Source of the DNA: Casp-alpha2 sp036337015
Lineage (GTDB): Bacteria > Pseudomonadota > Alphaproteobacteria > Rhodospirillales > Casp-alpha2
Direction of reading: 5' to 3'
DNA length: 64,000 bases
NCBI GenBank assembly: GCA_036337015.1
Contig: JAYZEZ010000008.1
Coordinates: 124,001 to 188,000 of the forward strand
How positions within the stretch are numbered: the stretch's first letter is position 1; each line of letters starts with the position of its first letter. Below, in pieces: positions 18,314 to 25,837 of this stretch. The position numbers and the translations under genes were made by a program. The notes under the pieces were generated by a model, which was not told the origin of the DNA, did no database searches, and worked only from the letters and a program-made list of their open reading frames with translations.

Positions 18314-19537
18314 TTGACTAACAAAAAAAAACTCCCCTTATTTGGAATTAGAGTACTAGACATCTCTACTTTTATAGCCGCGCCTTATGCGGCTAGTATT
18401 TTGGGAGAATTCGGAGCCGAAATCATAAAAGTTGAAAAGCCTGACTCAGGGGATCCAATGCGCCAGTTTGGAACACCAACTGAAAGAACAGATTCTTCTT
18501 TGGCTTGGCTTTCCGAAAGCAGAAACAAAAAATCAATTACCCTCAACTTACAACACATAGAGGGTCAAAAAATATTTAAAAAACTAGTAAAAAAATCTGA
18601 TGTTATTTGCGAAAATTTTAGACCGGGTACTCTGGAAAAATGGGGCATAGGGCCAGCTGATTTTCAAAAAAATACAACTGGACTTATTTGGTTCCGTCTA
18701 ACAGGTTATGGTCAGACTGGTCCTTACAAAAATCTACCTGGATTTGCACGTATTGCACATGCTTTTGGTGGGCTTACTCACCTTTCTGGTTTTCCTGGTG
18801 AAATACCTGTTACACCGGGATCAACGTCATTGGGAGATTATATTTCTGGCCTATTTGGAGTTATTGGCATCCTACTGGCTTTACGCCACAGAGAAAATAC
18901 TGGTCAAGGACAGGTTATTGATCTTGCCTTGTTTGAATCTGTTTTTCGAATGCTTGATGAAATAGCACCCAAGTACGCATATGATAATACTATAAGAGAA
19001 CCTGAAGGATCAGGTACTGTAAATGCCTGTCCACATGGCCATTTTTTAACAAATGACAATAAATGGGTAGCTATTGCTTGTACTACTGACAAAATGTTTA
19101 AACGACTTTGCCAAGCAATGGATAAAAATGGCGGAAATTTTGGTAAAAATTTCTATAAGACTTACGCTAAACAAACTTTTCGTCTAAAAAACAGTAAAGA
19201 CGTAATTGACACGGTAAGTAAGTGGACATGCACAATTGATCGTGATTCATTGTTGCAATTATGTATTGAATTTGAAGTGCCAATTGGCCCTATTAACACT
19301 ATCGCTGATATTTTCAAAGACCCACACTACAAGGCAAGGGGTGTATTAACATCTAAGATTTTAGATGATCTTGGCAAAATTATAGTACCGTCTCCATTAC
19401 CTAAATTATCAAAAACACCCGGCAAAATAGAGACGCTCGGACCTAGGTTAGGCGAGCACAATGAAGAAATTTTTGTAAACTTACTTGGCACATCTTCTAG
19501 AACAATGATGAGACTTAAAGAAAAGGGAGTTATATAG
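18314..19537 (+). CDS. CaiB/BaiF (class III) CoA-transferase
   Basis: Moves CoA between carboxylic acids through an aspartyl-CoA thioester. The 407-residue protein has the family N-terminus GIRVLDISTFIAAPYAASILG, EIIKVEKPDSGDPMR, and SLGDYISGLFG with the presumed catalytic Asp175; RENTGQGQVIDLALFES follows. The domain covers the full length, as usual for formyl-CoA, carnitine or succinyl-CoA:acid transferases; the exact substrate cannot be read. The start is TTG at 18314 with only a weak GGA upstream. It lies 8 bases before aceK and is probably cotranscribed with it, an uncommon pairing. Confidence 0.93.
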   Translation: MTNKKKLPLFGIRVLDISTFIAAPYAASILGEFGAEIIKVEKPDSGDPMRQFGTPTERTDSSLAWLSESRNKKSITLNLQHIEGQKIFKKLVKKSDVICENFRPGTLEKWGIGPADFQKNTTGLIWFRLTGYGQTGPYKNLPGFARIAHAFGGLTHLSGFPGEIPVTPGSTSLGDYISGLFGVIGILLALRHRENTGQGQVIDLALFESVFRMLDEIAPKYAYDNTIREPEGSGTVNACPHGHFLTNDNKWVAIACTTDKMFKRLCQAMDKNGGNFGKNFYKTYAKQTFRLKNSKDVIDTVSKWTCTIDRDSLLQLCIEFEVPIGPINTIADIFKDPHYKARGVLTSKILDDLGKIIVPSPLPKLSKTPGKIETLGPRLGEHNEEIFVNLLGTSSRTMMRLKEKGVI

Positions 19538-19545
19538 AATTCATT

Positions 19546-21378
19546 ATGCTCCTTTCTAGAAAACCAGTATCTGATTCCCTTCAAACAACGGAGATACTCT
19601 CAGCAGGTGTTGCCGATTACAATGCAGCCCCTGAAGATGCTGATAAGGCTGAATCGTTAGCCCGTATAATACTTGCCAATTTTGACGATTATTATTTACA
19701 CTCAAGAAACATTCCGTGGCTGGCAAAGCAGGCTTTTGAAGAACGTAATTGGCCTTGGGCCATTGAACTTAGCCAAGAACGCCTCGCTATTTTTTCTGTA
19801 TCAATAAATAATTTATTACCTGCGCTAAAAAATTTAATAGGTGCAAATGATCAAATTCTCGGCTTTTGGGATATGGTTGAAGATTGTTATCGGAAATTAG
19901 TAACTCCTCGTTACGAGGCTGATCTTGCCTTAGCCTACCTTTCTGCAATCCGACGTCAGACCCATAAAAATATTTGGATACCAGAGCCATCTTTACGCGG
20001 CATCAACACATCGAGAACTCCAAATTTTATAAAAAAATATAAAGCACCAGGTTATATGACACCTTGCTTAATAAAAAAAATCCTTGCAGTTCCATCTATC
20101 AATGCTCGGTTCAAAAATCTTTCTAATGACGCAAACCTAGTTTCTAAACGAATAAATAAAGAACTGCAGATTGGAGAAAAAAGGGATTTAAAATTTATTG
20201 AAGTAGTAAACGCTGGATTTTACAGAAATCGAGGGGCTTATATAGTAGGTGCAATTAAAGTAAACGGAAAGACTGGGCCAATAGCGTTAGCACTGTTAAA
20301 TCGGCAAGATGGAGTTCAAGTAGATTCTGTGATCTTACGAGAAAGTACTTTAAGCCACGTTTTCTCCTCAACTTTAGCAAACCTTCATGTAACAGAAAAA
20401 CGATATCACGAACTAGTAAAATACTTATCTAGACTAATGCCAACACGACCACTAGGAGAGCATTATTCAACAATTGGTTATAATCACGTTGGCAAACTGG
20501 TTGTAATGGATCAGATTACTTCTGGTCTAAAATCTAAAAAAGAATTTCTTGATCATGCACCAGGCCCCCAAGGAAGTGTAGTTTTAGGCTTCACTTCCCC
20601 ATCAACAGATTTTGTACTTAAGATCATCCGAGATCACCCAACTAGTCAATACAAATGGGGTAAATTTGAGGGCAAAGAAAATGTGCTTTCTAAGTATCGC
20701 AGTATGCACAAAAAAAACCGTTCTGGAAGCATGCTTGATAACATTATCTATTCAAATATATGGTTGCCTTGTAAAATGTTTAAAGAAAGCTTCCTAACTG
20801 AAATACTTAGGGAAGCCAATATGAGTGTTAGTGTAACTGGTGATGATGTTTTTTTTAGCCATCTCATAGTACAACGCAAATTAATACCATTACCATTATT
20901 TCTGAAAAATTGCACTCCTGAAGATGCAGAAAAAGTAGTAATCCGTCTTGGTCAGTGTATACGTAATAATGCTGCTACAAACGTTTTTAATAAAGATCTA
21001 GATGGTAGAAATTATGGTGTAAGTCCTCTTCGATTTGTTTATTTATTCGATTATGACGCAGTAGAAGTTCTTACAGATGTTAAAGTTCGAACAAATACCC
21101 ACATGGAAGATGGTGAAGAAGATATTCCCGATTGGTATTTTGAAGATGGGACAATATTCTTACCAGAGGAAATAGAAGCTCATCTTCGCTTGCCCAACAA
21201 AGGTTTACGTAGACTGTTTAGAGAAGCGCATGGTGAGTTGTTAACTGTTAAATATTGGACCAAAATGCAAGGTTTAATTAATGAAGGGTATGTGCCAAGA
21301 GTTCGTACCTATCCACGTGCCACTCAGCTATCATTAAAAAATGATGAGGCGAACCTTAGCCTTACACCAAAATATTGA
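19546..21378 (+). CDS. aceK: Isocitrate dehydrogenase kinase/phosphatase
   Basis: Bifunctional enzyme that phosphorylates isocitrate dehydrogenase, diverting carbon into the glyoxylate shunt, and reverses this. The 610-residue protein covers the whole family: an N-terminal regulatory domain (about 20-330, with SRNIPWLAKQAFEERNWPWA) and the eukaryote-like kinase lobe from about residue 345 (GSVVLGFTSPSTDFVLKII, then NVLSKYRSMHKKNRSGSMLD). The catalytic region NVFNKDLDGRNYG (about 480-492) and FDYD (about 503) match the Asp/Asn positions of E. coli AceK, and the tail HGELLTVKYWTKMQ fits. No aceA or aceB is in the window; its neighbour is a CoA-transferase, unlike the aceBAK operon. Confidence 0.92.
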   Translation: MLLSRKPVSDSLQTTEILSAGVADYNAAPEDADKAESLARIILANFDDYYLHSRNIPWLAKQAFEERNWPWAIELSQERLAIFSVSINNLLPALKNLIGANDQILGFWDMVEDCYRKLVTPRYEADLALAYLSAIRRQTHKNIWIPEPSLRGINTSRTPNFIKKYKAPGYMTPCLIKKILAVPSINARFKNLSNDANLVSKRINKELQIGEKRDLKFIEVVNAGFYRNRGAYIVGAIKVNGKTGPIALALLNRQDGVQVDSVILRESTLSHVFSSTLANLHVTEKRYHELVKYLSRLMPTRPLGEHYSTIGYNHVGKLVVMDQITSGLKSKKEFLDHAPGPQGSVVLGFTSPSTDFVLKIIRDHPTSQYKWGKFEGKENVLSKYRSMHKKNRSGSMLDNIIYSNIWLPCKMFKESFLTEILREANMSVSVTGDDVFFSHLIVQRKLIPLPLFLKNCTPEDAEKVVIRLGQCIRNNAATNVFNKDLDGRNYGVSPLRFVYLFDYDAVEVLTDVKVRTNTHMEDGEEDIPDWYFEDGTIFLPEEIEAHLRLPNKGLRRLFREAHGELLTVKYWTKMQGLINEGYVPRVRTYPRATQLSLKNDEANLSLTPKY

Positions 21379-21387
21379 TGATTAAAA

Positions 21388-21416
21388 TTGACGGCAACAT
21401 TAATTAAATATATATA
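21388..21416 (+). promoter_or_regulatory. Candidate sigma-70-type promoter
   Basis: TTGACG (21388-21393), a 17-base spacer and TATATA (21411-21416) lie just after the aceK stop and about 65-90 bases before the RHH-RAMA gene. Spacing is ideal and the -35 is near-consensus. The short ATCT repeat follows at the expected start of transcription. Confidence 0.5.
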
Positions 21417-21424
21417 CTATAATT

Positions 21425-21442
21425 ATCTATCTATCTATCTAT
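21425..21442 (+). repeat. Tetranucleotide repeat (ATCT)4
   Basis: Four perfect ATCT units plus a partial one. It lies in the predicted 5' leader or initiation region of the gene starting at 21481, not in coding sequence. Such tracts can change length by slippage, but four units is short. Confidence 0.8.
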
Positions 21443-21480
21443 TTAATGATTATCAAATTATTTTCTTGTATTAAAGAATT

Positions 21481-22083
21481 ATGTATACGATCACTATTTC
21501 AGATGAGGTTATGAAAGAAATACAAACACTCTGTCTGATCAAAGGACAAAGTGAAGACTGTGTACTACGTCGTTTGCTTGGGTGTCCTGAAATAGAAACC
21601 AAAACCGATAAGGAAGATTTTTACGACACTACTTATGGTATTCGTTTTCCAAAGGGATTTATCATTTTTAGAGTTTATAAAGGCAGAATTTATTCAGCTC
21701 GGGTATCGAATGGACATTGGATGCTCGATGGGAATAATCACGCTACTCGTACTTTCAATAGTTTAAATCAACTTAGCCAATCAATTATTGATGGTAACGA
21801 AAATGCATGGAAATTCTGGTATTACCATAATAAATTTGGCGAAACTCGTTGTATTTCTGATCTACGCGATCCAAAAATGATACAACGACGCCCAAGACGT
21901 AAATTTTCATTTAAAAATAAAGAAAGGGCTTCAGAAGAAGTCTCTACACCAACTGTTAGGTCTAATAAATTAGACCCTCGAGAAAGCTTTAAAACAAATG
22001 CAAATTATCGGGAATCGACTACTAATGTACCTATTAAAAAAAATATCATAACTAAAGATATAAAACCGTGGAATTCAGACTGA
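21481..22083 (+). CDS. SeqA-N/ribbon-helix-helix plus RAMA-domain DNA-binding protein (predicted)
   Basis: A 200-residue protein with no name I can assign. Residues 1-35 (YTITISDEVMKEIQ...EDCVLRRLLG) resemble the N-terminal ribbon-helix-helix/oligomerisation segment of SeqA. Residues about 54-125 (FPKGFIIFRVYKGRIYSARV, HWMLDGNNHATRTFNSLNQL, NENAWKFWYYH) match the RAMA domain that accompanies adenine methyltransferases and is found at the CcrM C-terminus encoded at 6.0-7.2 kb. The tail (131-200) is Arg/Lys-rich and probably disordered. The layout suggests a dimeric DNA-binding protein, perhaps sensing methylated DNA; function is inference. It has its own candidate promoter. Confidence 0.8.
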   Translation: MYTITISDEVMKEIQTLCLIKGQSEDCVLRRLLGCPEIETKTDKEDFYDTTYGIRFPKGFIIFRVYKGRIYSARVSNGHWMLDGNNHATRTFNSLNQLSQSIIDGNENAWKFWYYHNKFGETRCISDLRDPKMIQRRPRRKFSFKNKERASEEVSTPTVRSNKLDPRESFKTNANYRESTTNVPIKKNIITKDIKPWNSD

Positions 22084-22095
22084 ATATGATAGCAA

Positions 22096-22488
22096 CTAAC
22101 TAGGTTTAAACTTTAGGGAAATGGAATTTATACAATAGCGCATTCCGGTTGGATCAGGCCCATCCTCAAAAACGTGCCCTAAATGTGCGTCACAACGGGA
22201 ACACAAAACTTCGGTTCGTATCATAAATAAACCATTATCGATCTTTTCTACCACAGCTTCTTCACTTATAGTTTCCCAAAAACTAGGCCAACCCGTTCCG
22301 GAATTAAATTTTTTTGATGAAGAAAAAAGCTCTAATCCACAACATAAACAGGTATAAGTCCCTTCATCCTTACAATCGTTATATTCACCAGTAAATGGAG
22401 GTTCTGTACCCTTTTTACGGCAAACATCAAACTCTAAAGCTGAAAGCTGCTTCTTCCATTCTTTTTCAGATTTTTGTATCTTTTTCAT
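22096..22488 (-). CDS. msrB: Peptide-methionine (R)-S-oxide reductase
   Basis: Repairs methionine-R-sulfoxide in proteins. The 130-residue protein has both zinc-binding pairs (CLCCG and CSRCD), the STGTGWPSF-like segment FNSGTGWPSFW, AHLGHVFEDGP and the catalytic Cys in MRYCINSISL. No resolving-Cys extension or MsrA fusion, and no signal peptide, so it is cytosolic. It is divergent from the TauD-like gene with only 18 bases between start codons, and ends 12 bases from the convergent RHH-RAMA gene. Confidence 0.97.
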   Translation of the reverse strand: MKKIQKSEKEWKKQLSALEFDVCRKKGTEPPFTGEYNDCKDEGTYTCLCCGLELFSSSKKFNSGTGWPSFWETISEEAVVEKIDNGLFMIRTEVLCSRCDAHLGHVFEDGPDPTGMRYCINSISLKFKPS

Positions 22489-22506
22489 CCTTATAGGAAA
22501 TAGCTT

Positions 22507-23373
22507 ATGAACTTCACCGTCAACAAGATTTCTCCTGTGCTAGGAATAAAAATAACCGATGTAGATTTATCTAAACCAATAAGCAAAGAAATTATTTCAG
22601 ATATTCGAAATGCGTGGCTAGATGCTGGCGGATTGGTAGTTTTCCCTGGACAAACACTAACCACTGCTGAACATATATCTTTTAGCCGTAAATTTGGACC
22701 ACTTTATGGAAGCAAAGGAGAGATTCCGCTGCAAAAAACTGTAAGTCGCTATATTCATCCTGATTATCCTGAAATTTACCGTGTCTCTAATCAAATTAAA
22801 GATGGCTTGCCTAGGGGTAGAGCAGGAGCAGGTAATTATTGGCATTCTGATCTATCATTTAAACCAACTCCAGCGGCTGCTTCTATCTTAAATGCAATTG
22901 AAGTTCCTAAATCTGGTGGTGACACTCTTTTTTGCAACATGACTGCAGCCTACGAAGCACTTTCTGAAGTGATGAAAAATATCTTGGCTCCGTTACGCGC
23001 AATAAATGATTTTGCCCATACCGCTAAAAATCAATTTAGTAAGAATGATGTTGTGGAAAGAGATTTTGGAAGCACCAATAGCTCTTCTCATCCAGTCGTT
23101 CGCACCCATTTAGAAACCGGCAAAAAAAGCTTATTTATTAATCCAGGAATGACAACACATCTTGAAAATTTTTGCAGTGAAGAGAGTGCTGCCATTTTAG
23201 AATTGCTTTTCAAGCTTGCAATAAAACCTGAATTTTGCATTCGTCACAGTTATAAAGTAGGTGATGTTGTAATGTGGGACAATCGATCAGTTTTGCATTA
23301 TGCCGTTAACGATTATGCCGACCAGCCAAGGTATATGGAGCGTACAACTAATATTGGTGAAAAACCTATTTAA
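22507..23373 (+). CDS. TauD/TfdA-family 2-oxoglutarate-dependent dioxygenase
   Basis: Fe(II)/2-oxoglutarate-dependent hydroxylase of 288 residues. The N-terminal ITDVDLSKPIS region, the iron-binding NYWHSDLSFKPTP (His and Asp), the distal His in WDNRSVLHYAVNDY and a following Arg in PRYMERTT give the complete 2-His-1-carboxylate facial triad and the co-substrate Arg. Members act on taurine, 2,4-D, carnitine precursors, alkyl sulfates and others; the substrate cannot be told from sequence. AGGAAAT precedes the ATG. It may share a control region with divergent msrB. Confidence 0.9.
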   Translation: MNFTVNKISPVLGIKITDVDLSKPISKEIISDIRNAWLDAGGLVVFPGQTLTTAEHISFSRKFGPLYGSKGEIPLQKTVSRYIHPDYPEIYRVSNQIKDGLPRGRAGAGNYWHSDLSFKPTPAAASILNAIEVPKSGGDTLFCNMTAAYEALSEVMKNILAPLRAINDFAHTAKNQFSKNDVVERDFGSTNSSSHPVVRTHLETGKKSLFINPGMTTHLENFCSEESAAILELLFKLAIKPEFCIRHSYKVGDVVMWDNRSVLHYAVNDYADQPRYMERTTNIGEKPI

Positions 23374-23498
23374 AAATTACATATTTATCTAAACCTATAA
23401 TTGGTTGTGTATCTTTAATTTAGATGTTTCATCATGGACCACATTTTTTCAAGAGAACGTCTATAGCCCGTCACTCAACCTTTATTTGAAGTAAAACA

Positions 23499-24416
23499 AT
23501 GAAATTCAAAAACTCTCTTTTTACGGCAAATGGCGAACATCGAGCAGTTGTTGAGCTGACCAGCTTACAAACCCTTTGGTTTAATACTGGGTCATTATGC
23601 AACATAACATGTGAGAATTGTTATATGGAATCTAGCCCAACTAATGACAGGCTAGCTTATCTAACGATTGCTGATATTGAATATTACCTAACCGAAATTG
23701 AAGAGGAATTCCTGAAGGTTGAAGAAATAGGCTTTACTGGTGGTGAACCTTTTATGAACAAAGATTTAATCAAAATGTTGGAGAAAACCTTACAAGAAGG
23801 CTATCGCGTTTTAGTTCTAACAAACGCCATGCGGCCATTTTTGAATAAGAGAGAACACATATATGATATTTTAATGAACTACCCTGAACACCTAACACTA
23901 AGGATATCTATTGATCATTACACAAAGAATCTTCATGAAATGGTGCGCGGAAAAGGATCCTGGGCACCAATGCTTGAAGGTATAAAATGGTTAAATGATA
24001 TAGGAGCGAAGATCACGGTTGCTGGACGCACCTGTTGGAATGAGTCCGAATCTAATAGTAGAGAAGGCTACTCAAAATTATTTTCCACTGAGTGCATTTC
24101 TATAAATGCGTGTGACCCAAAAGAACTTATTTTATTCCCAGAAATGAGTGATTCTTCTGATGTGCCTGAGATAACAAAAAATTGTTGGGATATTCTAAAA
24201 ATAAAGCCAGAAAGTTTGATGTGTGCTAACTCACGTATGATTGTAAAACATAAAAACAGCGGTTCTACTAGCGTTATGCCTTGTACGCTTCTTCCTTATG
24301 ATTCAGCTTTTAGACTAGGGAAACAACTCATAACCTCTAAGAGAATAGTATCATTAAACCATCCAAATTGTGCAAAATTCTGTGTTCTTGGTGGAGCTTC
24401 TTGTGGCAACGGTTAA
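23499..24416 (+). CDS. Radical SAM protein of unassigned function
   Basis: A 305-residue radical SAM enzyme. The cluster motif is C34-x3-C38-x2-C41 (SLCNITCENCYMES), followed by GGEP at 81-84 and a beta-barrel with LVLTNAMRP and LRISIDHYTK. A C-terminal cysteine-rich end (MPCTLLPYD, then HPNCAKFCVLGGASCGNG) could bind an auxiliary Fe-S cluster, though it is not a clean SPASM pattern. I recognise this as a conserved proteobacterial type but not its substrate; no peptide precursor or cofactor gene adjoins it. It is flanked by intergenic gaps, so probably its own transcription unit. Confidence 0.85.
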   Translation: MKFKNSLFTANGEHRAVVELTSLQTLWFNTGSLCNITCENCYMESSPTNDRLAYLTIADIEYYLTEIEEEFLKVEEIGFTGGEPFMNKDLIKMLEKTLQEGYRVLVLTNAMRPFLNKREHIYDILMNYPEHLTLRISIDHYTKNLHEMVRGKGSWAPMLEGIKWLNDIGAKITVAGRTCWNESESNSREGYSKLFSTECISINACDPKELILFPEMSDSSDVPEITKNCWDILKIKPESLMCANSRMIVKHKNSGSTSVMPCTLLPYDSAFRLGKQLITSKRIVSLNHPNCAKFCVLGGASCGNG

Positions 24417-24514
24417 AAGTCCTATACAAGAATCTTTGTTAGCAACTAATTAATTCCTATACAAAATAGTCTTTCTATATAGCTTTTTAAGCGTTATTTT
24501 TGAATAATATTAAG

Positions 24515-24565
24515 AAAGCCTAAATTGCCAAAATTATAGAATTTCTAGGCTTTTGGTTTTGGCAA
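24515..24565 (+). terminator. Interleaved inverted repeats; possible terminator or pseudoknot
   Basis: Two stems interleave in A-B-A'-B' order. Stem A pairs AAAGCCTA (24515-24522) with TAGGCTTT (24546-24553); stem B pairs TTGCCAAAA (24525-24533) with TTTTGGCAA (24557-24565). Each stem is perfect. They can form alternatively, or together as an H-type pseudoknot. T-rich sequence follows both, so a terminator for the radical SAM gene is the simple reading. It lies 100 bases after the stop and 117 before apaG. Confidence 0.45.
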
Positions 24566-24681
24566 ATTAATTTTATAATTTATTAGTAAGGGATGGAAAT
24601 CCTGAGTATGAGAACTAATTATAATATCAAGGAAAATAATTTAATTTTTTTCAAGCCAAAAACAATTGCTGAAAGATAATT

Positions 24682-25089
24682 ATGACAAATCCAAGTACAT
24701 ACGCAGAAACCACTGAGCACATCACTATTATAGTAGAGCCATTCTACCTTGACGAACAATCAGAACCATCAGATAGCCACTATGTCTGGGCATATCGTGT
24801 ACGCATCGAAAATAACTCTGAAAGAGTTGTGCAATTAAAAACCCGCTACTGGCGTATAACTGATTCACTAGGAAACGTGCAGGAGGTTCGAGGTGATGGA
24901 GTAGTTGGAGAACAACCTATTCTGAATCCAGGAACATCCTTTGAGTACACCAGTGGTACGCCTTTGAGTACACCATCTGGAATTATGGCTGGAACCTACC
25001 AAATGAAACCCACAGAAGGTGATTGCTTTGATGTCACCATTCCAACATTTTCTCTGGACAGTCCTCATCAGATAGGAATGGTACATTAG
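24682..25089 (+). CDS. apaG: ApaG (CorD) protein
   Basis: Small beta-sandwich protein of 135 residues, full family length. The VEPFYLDEQSEP start, HYVWAYRVRIENNSERVVQL, RYWRITDSLGNVQEVRGDGV, EQPILNPGTSFEYTSG and the C-terminal FDVTIPTFSL are all ApaG signatures. The family is linked to Co2+ resistance and Mg2+ efflux in enterobacteria, but its biochemical role is unclear. It precedes folE by 14 bases, suggesting a two-gene operon. Confidence 0.96.
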   Translation: MTNPSTYAETTEHITIIVEPFYLDEQSEPSDSHYVWAYRVRIENNSERVVQLKTRYWRITDSLGNVQEVRGDGVVGEQPILNPGTSFEYTSGTPLSTPSGIMAGTYQMKPTEGDCFDVTIPTFSLDSPHQIGMVH

Positions 25090-25103
25090 TAGAAGATACT
25101 GAC

Positions 25104-25739
25104 ATGAGAAAGATTGCAAACCAAGATAATACACTAAAGGTTGTCAGACAGCCTGACAGAGCAGAAGCTGAAGAAGCAGTACGAACGCTAATTCATTGGG
25201 CTGGGGATGACCCAAGTAGAGAGGGCCTGATTGATACTCCAGCTCGAGTTATTAGATCTTTTGAAGAATTCTTTAAAGGCTATAATTCCTGTCCTAAGTC
25301 AATTCTTGAGAGAACATTTGAAGAAACTGATGGTTATGACGAGATTGTTCTTTTACGTGGAATACGTTTTGAATCACACTGTGAACACCATTTAGCTCCA
25401 ATCATTGGCCAAGCACACGTTGGATACTTACCTCGCAATCGAGTCGTTGGTATTTCTAAGCTCGCTCGACTAGTAGAAATTTTTTCAAAGAGATTGCAAA
25501 TTCAAGAAAAAATGACTGCACAAATCGCTAATACCATTGAAGAAGTTTTAAAACCTAGGGGAGTAGCCGTTGTAATCGAAGCTTCTCACCATTGTATGAC
25601 CACAAGAGGTATTCATAAGCCTGGAGCTTTAATGAAAACTAGTCACATGCTTGGTGCCTTTCGTGACAACCCTTCTACACGACGAGAATTTCTTGCAATG
25701 CTTGGGACTTCATCAATGACACCACAAGCTTTCGGCTAA
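25104..25739 (+). CDS. folE: GTP cyclohydrolase I
   Basis: Converts GTP to 7,8-dihydroneopterin triphosphate, the first step of folate biosynthesis. The 211-residue protein has zinc ligands in ESHCEHHLAPI and the HHCMTTRGIHKPG segment, and the substrate loop GYLPRNRVVGISKLARL. All type IA (Zn-dependent FolE) features are intact and the N-terminal helix is normal. It follows apaG closely. Confidence 0.97.
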   Translation: MRKIANQDNTLKVVRQPDRAEAEEAVRTLIHWAGDDPSREGLIDTPARVIRSFEEFFKGYNSCPKSILERTFEETDGYDEIVLLRGIRFESHCEHHLAPIIGQAHVGYLPRNRVVGISKLARLVEIFSKRLQIQEKMTAQIANTIEEVLKPRGVAVVIEASHHCMTTRGIHKPGALMKTSHMLGAFRDNPSTRREFLAMLGTSSMTPQAFG

Positions 25740-25837
25740 TTAAATAACCCCATATAGAAAGTTTTAATTAACAAATAGATATCGTCATCTCTTGACCTTA
25801 AAATCACTAATAGATTCAGTGAGTAAGGAAAACAATA

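Noticed and set aside
21425..21442. CRISPR-like repeat
   Set aside because: A simple four-base repeat, no spacers, no cas genes.
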